A program made the position numbers and the translations under genes. 64,000 nt of DNA, taken from assembly GCA_900074885.1 (NCBI GenBank), contig FJUW01000008.1:2495-66494 (forward strand), given 5' to 3'. The notes beneath the pieces are model-generated. The model was not told where the DNA came from. It ran no database searches and was given only the letters and a program-made list of their open reading frames with translations. This document shows positions 37,577 through 49,003 of this stretch, piece by piece (position 1 is the first letter of the stretch; the number at the start of each line of letters is the position of its first letter). The stretch comes from Rhynchosporium graminicola. Lineage: Eukaryota > Ascomycota > Leotiomycetes > Helotiales > Ploettnerulaceae.

Positions 37577-37830
37577 TGATTCGAAACTACTATCGCTATT
37601 ATTAAGTCGATCTTTATAACCCTTATAGCGATAAGTTTATAATCTACTAATATGCTAAAGGTAAGACGAGATTTCACTAATACTGATAATATCTGCTTTG
37701 CTATTAGCTAGAAGACGATTCCGGCTATTTACTTATTACTAAAAGATGGTTCTAAAAGGATATCTTATAAAGCTAACTCTACTGCTAATTATATCTAGAA
37801 TTAATATTATAGACTTAGAGAGGATCTCAA
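37577..37830 (+). other. Unassigned 254 bp between LTR relics
   Basis: A coding-like plus-strand stretch reads IPAIYLLLKDGSKRISYK around 37716-37770, with nearby stops. It is probably part of a retroelement gag but is not recognised. Confidence 0.3.
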
Positions 37831-38025
37831 TATAACGGGTTGCACCTAGGATAATGCTCGGCGCTAAGTATCTCACGGACTATTACTACTAAGGCTACTA
37901 GTAGCAGTAGTACTATATCCTCTTCTTCTCCAATAACGAAGAATTCCCTTTCGCTCCTTAGCTAAATCTTCTTATTAGTTAACATATAACGTTAATACTA
38001 TACACTTTACATTCGCTCTATGATA
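37831..38025 (+). repeat. Diverged third LTR related to the Gypsy-2 LTR
   Basis: It begins TATAACGGGTTGCACC, contains ACTACTAGTAGCAG-like core and GAAGAATTCCCTTTCG, and ends CACTTTACATTCGCTCTATGATA, paralleling the other two LTRs at both ends but diverged inside. Confidence 0.5.
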
Positions 38026-38260
38026 TTAAGTAGTAACTTATTCTTAAATTAGCCTTATTAAATAATAACTTATTAAGAGATAAATTATTAAGAGATAAAT
38101 TCCTCTTAAATTAACTTTATTAAATAGTAAGTCATTAAGAGATAAATTATCCTTAGATTAGCTCTGTTAAGTAATAACTTATTCTTAGATTCGCTTTATT
38201 GAAAGATAACTTATTAAATAATAACTTAGTCTTAGACTAACTTTAATAGACTAAAACTAT
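38026..38260. repeat. AT-rich minisatellite at the edge of the transposon block
   Basis: Imperfect units of roughly 30-45 bp built from TAATAACTTATT, CTTAAATTAGC/CTTAGATTAGC and TTTATTAAA recur about five times, with an internal duplication of TTAAGAGATAAAT (38073 and 38088, again near 38135). Beyond it base composition changes to that of ordinary genic DNA. Confidence 0.7.
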
Positions 38261-38408
38261 TTAGCTAATTAAACTTTTACAAAGAAAATCAATATATCAG
38301 TCGTTGGTAATATGAAAGGCTTTAGTAGCGCCATGTTCTTCAAGCACGAACGTCCAAAGGAGCAACGCCCGGCCTGACGGGACCAGTTTTGCAGGTCATC
38401 CATATACA

Positions 38409-38865
38409 TCAGATTTTGTGATGTAGATGTAAACAAGTATCTTGGCCGTACTCGTCAGAAACTAGTATAGCACACGGACATACGTGATACATCTTGCAAA
38501 TAGCGCAGTCAATTCTGCGTCTATCTTCTGGGCTTTGCCGGCGATCGAATCTGATATTATTCTTTCTGATAGTCAAGCGAAACATAATACAAAGATATTT
38601 CTGTACACAGGAACCTAGCTTGTACCCGTAATTTTTTCTGCAGTATGACCTAATCTGATGATAGGAAATTGGCATTGGCAGGCCGAGGAAGTGGATGAAT
38701 TACGACTTCAGCTCGACACATCTGACACAAATCGGTACATGAGCTAGTTACCTGACCCCCCTGCTTTTGATGACAATTTATACATGATGCAGCGAGAGAA
38801 GTCATTATCCATCTTTTGCTAGGGGATGTGTGTATGTTTATGGGTGCTATAGCACGAGCCCACAA
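38409..38865 (-). CDS. Possible cysteine-rich small protein (unrecognised, two overlapping frames)
   Basis: Minus-strand frames 38865-38650 (71 codons) and 38675-38409 (88 codons) overlap by 26 bp in different phases. The first has CINCHQKQGG and CTDLCQMC, a CX2C...CX2C pattern. The second has CAICKMYHVCPC. Together they resemble a zinc-binding protein with a frameshift or unrecognised intron at about 38660, but I cannot name a family. Chance open frames remain possible. Confidence 0.25.
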
Positions 38866-39511
38866 TCACTTACACCCGATTTTCTTGAATACCAAGCACA
38901 AATACATATACCATATATGCTACATACCTACACTGACATACAGGCCATGCTACGTAACCCGTGTGCAAACAAGCCGAATACCAAGCACAAATACATATTG
39001 TTTTTAGCCGTTTCACATGGTAGTTGTGAAGAGCAATAGTATATCACCGTATGAAATGAATTGTGATTCGTAGTAACATAAAAATGACATTTACGTAGTA
39101 GAGTGGAACTCATCCCAGCGTTTATAACCTCCCTATCGTGAAGGCATTTGGGGATCGGAGATCTATAATGCCATTTCAAGACTCCAAGACGCCTGTAGCC
39201 AGTACCTTCTCTGTAATGGTCGGGAGTTAATATAACTAGAGTAATCTTCCAGTCCTACATAAAGTGGGTCCTATTATAGCGCAAATACTTGCCAAACGTC
39301 CCGGCTTTCAATCCGCTTCATAGTTCTCCGGATTATCCTTCATATCTGCCAGCTTTGGCACGTCATTGTCTTCAACGACATAGTTTCAGTACGACGGCGC
39401 TATAGATTAGACGCTCAAAGTACGTCCGAGCCTCCTTACAACGCTCCGAGTCTTGATCCTTGTCATGTGTCGTGGTGAATAGCTCTATCTATTTCCGGCC
39501 GTTGTTATTTG
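38866..39511. other. No gene recognised; short direct repeat
   Basis: GAATACCAAGCACAAATACATAT occurs at about 38887 and 38979, 92 bp apart. The small open frames here overlap this repeat and show no family features. Confidence 0.5.
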
Positions 39512-40360
39512 TCAACATAGCCGCAGACGCAAATTCCAGATAGTTGTAACAAAACCCGGATCTGTAGTTGCTAGGGTCGCTAAGTCCATCTCCTGGTCCT
39601 CTAATAGTCGTAGTCTCTTGTAAGCGAGGTACGCCTGATAATAATCCAGCTTATCTCCCGATGCTCCATGAAACACGCGAGAGATGTTTCCGCATCTGAT
39701 AATGTGGTCAAAGAGAGGGTGCTTATGATTGCCCTTGTTGATGTTTCTCTTCTTCCAAGCCTCGTGGGGTATTAGGATCCGTCGTTTGAAGAAGCCGTCA
39801 CCTTTTGCGCCCGGCGATGAAGAAATTCTCGGCAATTCCAGACTTCCAAGTGCCATCTGGCGAGGCAACAGCTACCCGAAACCTCGACTTGGTATTGTCT
39901 AGTTTGTTCTGACACACCTAGTCTAGGTGCATTAAAAGAATGATCCCAACGTCCAGCCACACATCGCCATGCTCGTAAACCAGGGATAAGCGAATGGTAT
40001 CCGAGGTATTTGCACCAGTATAGCGTCTATTAATCCTTCCCTCTAAAAGATTCGTGGGCAAGTTCTCCAGGAAAGCGACATTGGAGGTATTCATTGGTGA
40101 TCGGGTACGAGGCTTGAGACGCGGATAGTCCACCATGGACAGAGCATTTTAGCCCACCAAAGCACATTTCGCTTCTGCCAAGGGGGCATAGCTTCGTATC
40201 CACTGTCCCCAAATGCCCAAACACTCTCCTCCGAAGTCACTAGAGGTAGATTCATGATTCTATATACGAGATCTTCATCGGATCGATTTTCGGGATGAGA
40301 GAGATTTTTCAATATCGGATGGAGACCAGTCTGAAGCTGGGGGGCGCTGGTTGGGTTCAT
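39512..40360 (-). pseudogene. Broken glycosyltransferase, capsular-polysaccharide-synthesis type
   Basis: Similarity runs through three minus-strand frames. Frame 1 (40360-40091) starts MNPTSAPQL and includes VWAFGDSGYEAMPPWQKRNV, the family's donor-side start (usually FWDSG/W). Frame 2 (40136-39918) has GANTSDTIRLSLVYEHGDVW followed by LDVGIILL, the family's DXD region with Asp on both sides. After a TAG it continues as SRFRVAVASP and ENFFIAGRK. Frame 3 (to 39512) has GDGFFKRR, HKHPLFDHII and GASGDKLDYYQAYLAY. At least two frameshifts and one stop prevent a full product. Members of this fungal family (Pfam Caps_synth-like, my assignment by motif) are usually predicted Golgi or secretory glycosyltransferases. 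No RIP signature is obvious. Confidence 0.6.
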
Positions 40361-41072
40361 GTTGTGGGAAGACGATGTATAAAGTGCCTCACTACCAAGT
40401 CAGAAATACCTAGGGAAGAAGCGGCGATGCAAGAGACTAGTGACGGTTCGAGACAACGTTTTGGCTGGACTTGACTGTTAGTTAGTGTATTATTGGCCGA
40501 TGTATCGGAGGAGCGATTCTGACACCACTAGATTCGCAGCGATAGATTTCCCTTCGTTAGCTTCCGAGTGCGAAAAGTTTTTACCTAATATTCGCCCGTT
40601 CTCTGGCTGTCTTTCTTACTATATTGAAAATCTAATTACTTATCGAAACGAAGACTATGTTGCTAATCCATTCCATTTCGTGAGTGTTTCTAGTTGTCGA
40701 ACACAAGCGTCGTCTCCACTTTTATCTGTTTTGATGTGTTAATAGCAGTTGAGAGAATAGACGAGTAGAGCTACTTAGTCCCTGACTTCTCGCAATTATC
40801 ACGTATGCAGGGAAATTGAAAGAAGGAGAGAGTTTGGGTCGCTTGATTTCCTATATTCGAGGGTGTCGATTCTACTCTTATAGAGTTCTCCTAAGAGGTT
40901 CTTAAAAGAGTTTTCTTTATACTATTAATAACCAAAACCGGAATATTGCTTAGCCTAATTCGGCGTTCAAATCAGTCTCGTTCAAACATGGTTAATTGGC
41001 GCTATGCATTATACTACGTTTGGCTATTTCGTTTCCATAGTAAATGCGATACTATCTATTGACCTCCTATCA
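40361..41072. other. Intergenic, no gene recognised
   Basis: A plus-strand open frame of 85 codons (40485-40742) shows no domain or codon pattern I can support. The sequence becomes AT-rich towards 40900-41000. Confidence 0.5.
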
Positions 41073-44000
41073 TTATTGCAACTCCCACATCGCACGAAAA
41101 GTGCTTGGCTGTTGTAAAAGCCTGTCGGGAGAACCACTCTCGATGATCTTGCCTTGATCCAACACAATGATCAAGTCAAAGTCCCGAATGGTACGCAAGT
41201 GATGAGCAACCGCCAAAATGGTCCTGCCAGAGAGTTTTCGGTTAACCACATCCATCATCCGGGCCTCAGTAGCCGCATCCACATTCGATGTAATCTCATC
41301 GAGTAGCACGAGCCGTGATTTGCTCAAGATGGCACACGCAAGGCAGAAGAGCTGCTGTTGGCCGCGAGACAACGGAATTTTTTCTGCTGGGCTTTCTAAT
41401 CCACCATGTGCCGAGATCGTGTCCCAGATCCCTACTTCGGTAAGAGCTGAGAGTATCACTTCGTCTGGATGCTTCGAGAAAGGGTCAACGTTGTATCTAA
41501 TTGTGCCGGGGAGCAAAATTAGTTCTTGCGGCATGGTGAAAATGCGTTGGCGGACTATGTTGCGAGCAATAGTCAATAATGAGACGCCGTCCACGAGCAC
41601 ATCACCATCTTCAATTTCAGCCATCCTCAAAAGGGTGAGGAGAAAAGTGCTTTTTCCGCTGCCTAGCTGTTAGTTATAGAGCATTGAATGTCGTAGCTGA
41701 GTACTCCCACCTTCCAGTTCGACCATAGGTGCCAACTTTACTACCAGAAGGTATTACTAAAGAAGCATTTCTCAGTACAGAGTCCAATCCCGACCTATAT
41801 CCATGTCAGAAATGGTAGCCTCTCGTAAGAGGAGAATAGGTAGATTATGCTAGAGATAAAGAGAAAGGTGGGAGTAAGTAACCTGTAGCTGCTAGGAAGG
41901 TCCTCAATTCTGACGTGTCCTTCGGACGGCTATTGCGCGGGTGGTGTACTATTCTCATCTGGCAGGTGCTCGCAAGGGGTTTCGGCTTCGAAACTTCTCA
42001 CTCTGGAGATCGCTCCGAGAGACGTTTCCAGATCAGTCCAGGTTCGGATGAGGTAAGGTAGTTCAGATCCCGACTAAAACTCAAGATATTGACTAGGGAG
42101 ACACCTAATGCGCCCGCAGAGGTCGCTTCCAGCTGGATCGCAAGAGTCATGATGATGGTGGCGATAGCTGCTACTATTACATCTAAAACAAAGTTAAGCT
42201 AGCGCTGGATGATTTACATCAGATAAAATGGTCTCTGCGAGTTATCCAATAGTGCCGCGTTTTCTCTGGCACACGGCACTTGCTATCCAAAGGCCCTGAT
42301 TGTTACAACACCTTGCAAGGTTTGCAGGAAATGAGAATATAGTGGTGACTTGGCTTCGAGGTCGAGTAATCTAATTTGTCGAGAAGTCCGCAGGTAGAAC
42401 TTTTGAAGAATGTAAAGAATGAACAAAAAAGGGGGGATCACAGCGGCCGACCACTTCGAGTCTATTGTAATAAGTATAGCCCCCACAATAGCAACCGCCA
42501 CGTTAAATAGGGTATCTTCCAAAGCGAATGGGAGCTATAGGGATATGAGCGACATATCCTGACTGAATCGGTTCAGTATCTCGCCATTGTCTGTCTCGAT
42601 GGAGAACCAGTACGGGGCCAGCATCACAGTCTTGAGAAGCCGGGCGTGTGAGCTAATAGAATACTTCGGGATTCCGTATTAAAAGAGGAGGAGGATGCCG
42701 AGAATCAGTGATAATACGCAAAGGCCAGAGAACAATCCATATATACCGACGTATAGGTTGGTATGCACACCAGGATCCGATGTTTCTGCTTCGGACCACC
42801 ACTGGACCCAGACGCTGGGGAACTTTAGGAACGCAGCATAGCCGCACATCAGGATGCCAAGCGCAACAGTGCTGCCCCAACCAAGTGACTTGAAATAATA
42901 CATGTAGAGCGTCACATCGCCCGTCTGGCGTGATCGTTCCGCTTTCATCTCTCGGCCCAGCTGCTGTTCTTCATTTACCATCGGCACCGGCCGGGCAGAG
43001 CTTTCAGTAGCTGCAGATTTTTCGACAAGCTGAGATGGAGGAGAATGGAGGTCAACCACATCCCGGTGGTGCTTGACATCTTCTTGGTCGGCCCTGTCTA
43101 TCACGGCTACAACATGAGAAGAGAGGCCCTGGTCCAAAATGACACCTCCAATAGCCATCTATATGACGTGGTCTGCCTCTGAAGCATAGCGAACTGTTCT
43201 CCATATCAGCCTCTTATGAAATTGCCGTGGCAATACAGCTGCTATCAAACTTTTCTTACACGAGTGAGTAGCCAGCACTGCAGTTGTTCCGTGTTTACGC
43301 AGCAGGCCATTTTTTGAAAACACCTTTTCGGCAATTGCTTATTCCGTCTTCGGGTCGAGTCCGCTCATAATATCATCCAGTATGAGAAGCGAGTTGCGGG
43401 AGTAGAGAGCTCGGGCAAGGCTAATTCTTTGCCTTTGACCTCCGCTTAAGCTGACTCCGTTGCTTCCTACCATAGTTCCATCTCCTGCGGGCATATCTTC
43501 CATATCGAAGTCGAGGAGACAGGCGTCTAGGATCGTATAGTACCAGGACTCATCAAAGTCAGTCTGTCCTAAGACGATTTATCGAATAGTTAACTTAGGC
43601 AGCCATGGTTCTTGAGCACAATAGGCCATGCTGAGATCTGGCAGGCGATATATGGTCCCTTTGTGACAGTGAAGTTCATCAAGGAGAGCCAAAAGAAGTG
43701 CGCTTTTGCCGCATCCTATAGCCCCTGTTATAACTGTCCAGGTTTCAGGCTGGATTGAGATTAAGAGCTCATGTAATATTGGCTGAGACCTAGGAGCAAA
43801 GGAAAATTCCGCATCTTTCATGACGAGCAGCGCCGCCTTGTTACCATCGTCGATCGAGGGAGGTACTATAATGATATCAAGCTCGTCTTCACCCGTATTT
43901 ATTCGTGAATTAGTTAAAGTGTCTGTGTCCTGTGCGAGGCCAGGTTTGTCCACTAAAGCCTCACTGCGGCGCAAATATATGTCTGGATTGGTTGAAAGGA

Positions 44001-45879
44001 CGTGACAGCGGCGGCAACCTGAGGGACTGCTTTTTCTATCTCTTGGATAGGGTTTGATAGCAGTGATACAAGTGACAGGGCAGTGAATGATACGCCTGAG
44101 CTGAGATTGATGCCCTCTTTCGACCGCATTATGAAGACGTAGGTGAGAAGTGTAAGCAATGGAGTAACAGACAGTGACATAGAGGCAATAGTCATAGCTG
44201 CGGACAAAACGTACCGAAAATTTGTAGAGTCTTTAAGCTCAGCGATCCGATAATCCTAGAGGATTTTTTCGACACAGCCAAAAAGGCCGGCCATTTTTGC
44301 CCCCTTCATATTGGATAGGGTCGACGCAGTAGCGGCCACATGTCGCTCTGTGGCTTCCAACCATACCTTTTGGGCGGTTAAGGAAACTTTACGCATCGAA
44401 ACGGAAATAAAGACAAAAACTATCTATGACATATGAACAATTAGCCTATTATTCCCAGACTTTCGTTAAACACCGTGAGAAGGGTGGCGAGGTAAATTTT
44501 TAGGACACCAATCAATCCACTTACTCAGTGTAATGGCCACAGGCGTTACAAACGCGAGACCAACCTGGCTATAGAGTAGATAGATAGCAAGGCCAATCTC
44601 AATAGGACCAGCCCACAAGCTGTCGAGGACTTCAAAACCAGCAGCAGTACGCTCGACGTCTATGCTCATCAGGGTAAGCGCCGACGACCCAGACGCAGTG
44701 GCAGAATCTGATTTAAGCGTCGCCTCGTAGATGGAGCCAACGAGGCCGCCACGGACTATTGTGATAAGAACATTATACCTGAGCGTCCCAGTCATAAGTG
44801 CCATGCCGAGATATATCAGCACAGTTACGCCGATTAAGGCGCGGCCTGCGTTAGTCTTAGCCTGGCTATCGGGATACATTAGTAAGGAGATAGCTCTATT
44901 TATCAAGAGAGATTAGGGAAAGTTGAAAACCGATAAGGCATAGACGAAATACAACAATAGTAAGCATCTTGACCCAGAAGCATCGGATTGACGCCCACAG
45001 AAGAGCATAAGGGGAAAGAGTCTTTGCAGCTACTTTCCAAAAGTGTTTAAACTTTGGTCCAATATGCGCATATGATAACTTTTTGTCGAGGCCAAACAGA
45101 TCATCCATTTCGAGACGGGCAGAGAAACCTCTAAGGAGAAGACTATTAATCCACCAGAAGACCATCTTATTGAGAACACCGCTCAGCGCTTCCGATGGGT
45201 ATTCGGAATATAGTTTGCTCAGAATATGACGTTTCTCCACCATTTCCAGTGAGAGAACAGTTGCTTTCAAGAGGAGGCCAGCTGTAAAGACGGCCGCTAC
45301 TGTGGTGTTGCCCGTACGGAGCCACAATGTTCGAGATTGAGGAATGTCAAGCAGAACAGAGATAATCAGGTAGATGTTTAGTACAGCAGATAGCTGAACT
45401 GACCTCGTATGTTCCAAATACGAGAGTATTGACAGCGTTAGACCAGATACCAGAGAAAGAGTCGAAGCAGGCAAGGAGATTCGCGTTGGGGCGTTCGAAG
45501 GTATATTCCAGAGAACTACGAGGGTCACCTGCGCAGCAGTGAAGGCGAGGATTGAGACCTGAAAGAGAGATGTACGTATCAGCTGGCTATGTTCGACATC
45601 CAGCCTGGAATAAATACAAGATTTGTATCACTACATAGGAAACAGTACCTGCTTTGCCGACCTGAGCAGCCAAGCAGTGCCGTGCTTGGTCTTGGCACTT
45701 TGGCGAAGAAGGTAGCCAAAGTGCCCAGCGGATATCAAGATGAAGGTTGCTGAGGGGACGGCGCAAAAGAATATTTGCTCAAAATGAAGAGTAAAGTCGA
45801 ATCTGCCAGCACATGAAGCTACCGCTGGCCCAAAGATATCGTCGGCCGAGAACCCACACGCGTCTATTTCGTTGTTCAT
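41073..45879 (-). pseudogene. Degenerate full-size ABC transporter, ABCC (MRP) type
   Basis: Layout from 45879: N-terminal FSADDIFGP and membrane helices; one convincing intron (45560-45649, GTACTG...TTTCAG with CTGAT branch); first transmembrane domain to 43980; NBD1 with Walker A GAIGCGKSA (about 43715), signature LSGGQRQR (about 43440) and Walker B LLILDD; linker and second transmembrane domain (TSRQIRLLDLEAKSPLYSHF near 42350); NBD2 with Walker A LGSGKST (about 41655), signature LSRGQQQLF, Walker B LVLLDE and H-loop AVAHH. Typical fungal ABCC exporters of about 1400-1500 residues match this order. Disruptions include a frameshift near 44905 (QLS to LINRAI), stops after LTIR (43578), after LDPKTE (about 43345) and before MAIGGV (43159), and several between 42280 and 41640. 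Some gaps may be introns, but not all. It was probably a vacuolar or plasma-membrane efflux pump. Confidence 0.8.
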
Positions 45880-47689
45880 TGCTGCATCTCGCCTAGAAAA
45901 AGTAAGAGACGAGATGTTTTCCGATATATCTGATATGTCCTAAAATGGTCCAACTTGCTATGCTGTCTATATCATACAATGGGTCATTGTATTTGATGGG
46001 GAGGGTTGGGGACTAATGCTGCTACGGAAAGATAATCAGAATAGGAGTCTGCTGACGGAGATTGAAACAAAATAAGTGGAAGCCTATTTTGCTACGTAGA
46101 TCTCTGCAGAGTTGTGTTGTATGCAGGGTGATATTTACTTTCCCCGCACGGTGCCATTTTGTTAGAAATTGGTATGGATACAGCTGTACTTAGAGCTACT
46201 ATGACTTAGCGTACACTGTATACTTAGCATACTATACCAAGTGCAGAGTTTACCGGACATCTGTCCAGTAAGAGTCTGGCTAATCGAGGAATATGTTTTA
46301 CAAGCTACAGTGACAGATCACTTAGACTCATAGGGCTACCGTCGTGCTAAATGAGACACCGATAGACTAGGTGTCGATTTAAGTTTGCTTTTAATCGTAT
46401 TCCCTTGCCTCTGGTGCCTCTTCGTACTTGCTGCGCAAATAAACTTGTTGGTCGGAGGTGCTACGAAAGTCAAGCCAGATTTCCATGGGTCTTACTGGAC
46501 CACTTATCCCGATAGGTATGCGTGTATCTCTGCTGCCCAAAGGGAGAGCGACACAGCCCGCAGTAATCGCCACAGTTTCCCATACTACATTCATTTATGA
46601 TCAAGGTATCTTTTGACTTGTAATGGTTACCTTTTCTTCGTCTCTCAGTGGAGCAAATCAACAAATCCGAGCATTGTCAAGCGACCGCTAGTCAATTCTC
46701 GGCTTCTTGCAACATCAGCACTCCGTGCTGCCTCCTTCCAAGGTATCCCGAGCGATACCGAACGAACAATATCAGACAAGCGTCCACAGGCTCTACAGAT
46801 TTGGGGTACTAGTCGCGGTATCATATCAATATTATGAAGCTCAGAAACAGACACTTCAATTGGGTTGATTTTTCTGGGGGTCAAAACAAAAGCTCGCTTT
46901 ATTATACACTAGCAACTAGACCTGAAGGAAGGGCCGAACTTAAGGGAATGTATTATAAGGACCCGATCAACGAGAAACAGTTCACAAGAGGTGCTTGAAC
47001 TAGTGACAATAGGAGTTTTATGGTCAAACAAGCCGTCTAGCTACAGTATATTAGGCGACAACCTTCCAGCACAGCTTTAGAGACTCAAGGACGATGTGCA
47101 TTGAAGACAGCCCGGGTACTTATATCGGTAAGCGTCGTGGATGAATCAAAAATTCTGTCCAGGCCAACCGATGTTCAGAAATATTGACCTCTCTCTGATT
47201 GGCACAGGGCAAAGTCAACCTCGGTGTAACGGCGACCTGGGGGGCTGAAGCTCGGTGAGAGGATCAGGTCGTGATTGGCATATACGATAGCGGGTGTATC
47301 TCACTCCTGAGTCCTATCTTCTCCCTGTTCTGTGCTTGAAGCCTCACTTTTTTTCCACCACGTTTCTGACTATCTATCGTTCTCTCCGCTGCTTCATCGT
47401 CGATAGCATCTCCACAGTGATCGCTGCCTCGCATAATCTGCTGATTGTCTGCTCTCCGGTGCAATCCCCACTCCTTGTGCGATTACCGACTATCTCGTTT
47501 GTAGGGTAAATACGACTTGAAGCTTCAAACACAGCAAGAATCTGTCCCAAACCGTATTGTCATCCTACTTACCAATCATTCACCTCCCTTATGGGGTCTA
47601 CAGATTTAGGCGGAAATCTCTTCGATTCCCTTCAAATGGTCTCGATTTTGAATAACCAGTGACTTCTTTCGTCAGCTTGAATCTTCTCC
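45880..47689. other. Gene-poor interval, no supported gene
   Basis: Minus-strand frame 46884-46645 (79 codons; IPWKEAARSADVARSRELTS) looks coding in composition but ends without a recognisable domain. Frames at 46391-46600 and 47264-47509 overlap on both strands and are unsupported. Confidence 0.4.
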
Positions 47690-48700
47690 TCAAGAGACAC
47701 AAGCTATCCATTTACCTGGCTCCCGATTGGGACTTGTGTGAAGCCATCAAATAGGAGCCGCATATCTTCCAGCGACATCAATATTACAGGTGGACTGAAA
47801 CACAAGCTGTGTGGTCTTTAGAACTCTTTCCAAGCTGCCTTGAGACCGAAGAATAGTTCAGCCACGGAGGAGAATCCTATCGCTGAGTCTCTTGTGCTGG
47901 ACTGGCGCAAACCCGGGATTTGCTGTGCCCAAAAGCTGGAAAGCTTTGAGCAAATCTATATTCGCCATGGAGTTAGAGACCAGAGAAGCTGTTCTCTACC
48001 GTAACAAAGAGTGGAATTTGCCGAAGCCTCCACTTGATGTTACCGTCACTGAAGCTTCATCACCGCTTGACTTGGAAACCGCTGTAATGTCCCCCAGGAC
48101 TTGGAGAATCGATGCCATAAGTGCTCTGTCGGGCTCCGGAGCCAACGTACCATGCAGGCTCTACGGGGCAACACAAGCTCTCGAGCGGAGGGAAGTTGAA
48201 AGGTATCAAGATATGAGATTTGGATCATCCGAATTAGTTCAAAGTGTAGGAAGTGGGTGTGTAATGTGCACTATCTTGCTTACTTACATCAAGGTTTTTG
48301 CAACAGAGCTTATGTGTCCGCGTTCTCAGTATCTCCTCCTGTACTCGAAGCACGAGTACACATGCAATATACAGGTTTACATAACGACTACTGGTAGGTG
48401 CAGATTAAGTGTTTAGTTCGTTGACCACCGGCAACAGCTAAAGTAACTAGATAATCACCTCAATGCATTGTCAGACCTTTTCCGTGAGGGCTACCATTTC
48501 CCGAACACATTGGACCTTGAACACTGTTCACAATTCCTGAAAATTTAGCTTGAGCGCTGCGATAAGAGCCGTTCAATATACCCCCATTTCCCTCCAGCCC
48601 AAACCAAGCTTTAACCGGGCTTGCCTCCTTAAGAGAAAGTGACATGCAATGACTTGAAATAAGCTCGCCATAGACATCCATTGCGATATTTTTATAGCTT
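47690..48700 (-). pseudogene. Degenerate coding relic of unknown family
   Basis: In one minus-strand frame from about 48150 to 47700 a protein-like text survives with only a few stops: DRALMASILQVLGDITAVSK, NIDLLKAFQLLGTANPGFAP, ILRSQGSLERVLKTTQLVF. A further frame at 48681-48460 (AWFGLEGNGGILNGSYRSAQ) may be its upstream part. The 174-codon plus-strand open frame at 47892-48416 is its antisense shadow. I do not recognise the family. Confidence 0.3.
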
Positions 48701-49003
48701 GTAATTTTGCCGATATGACGGAGAAGAGTGAAAGTCTGCGACGTGGAATATAAAAGAAGTTAACAAAGTAACGCTGATTGGGCTTTTGATGGACGGTAAA
48801 GCGGTTTCGAGGATCACATGTTTTGCTTGAGTGGATTCGGAAATGCAATTCATATAGCTTCGAAAATACCTCTTGTGCTAGGCATCTTTTCTGCAACTCT
48901 CCCTGAATCTTCTGCTATGATCTCTGGCCAGATAATGAAATGTAGAATAGTTTTCGTAACGAACAGTAATATCATGATAACATATAACACAAGCCATAAG
49001 TAT
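48701..49003. other. Intergenic, no gene recognised
   Basis: It holds the region downstream of the GH78 gene. The 107-codon frame at 48573-48896 has no recognisable features. Confidence 0.4.

Noticed and set aside
40485..40742. 85-residue plus-strand open frame
   Set aside because: No domain, no start context or intron signals, and no neighbouring coding continuity.
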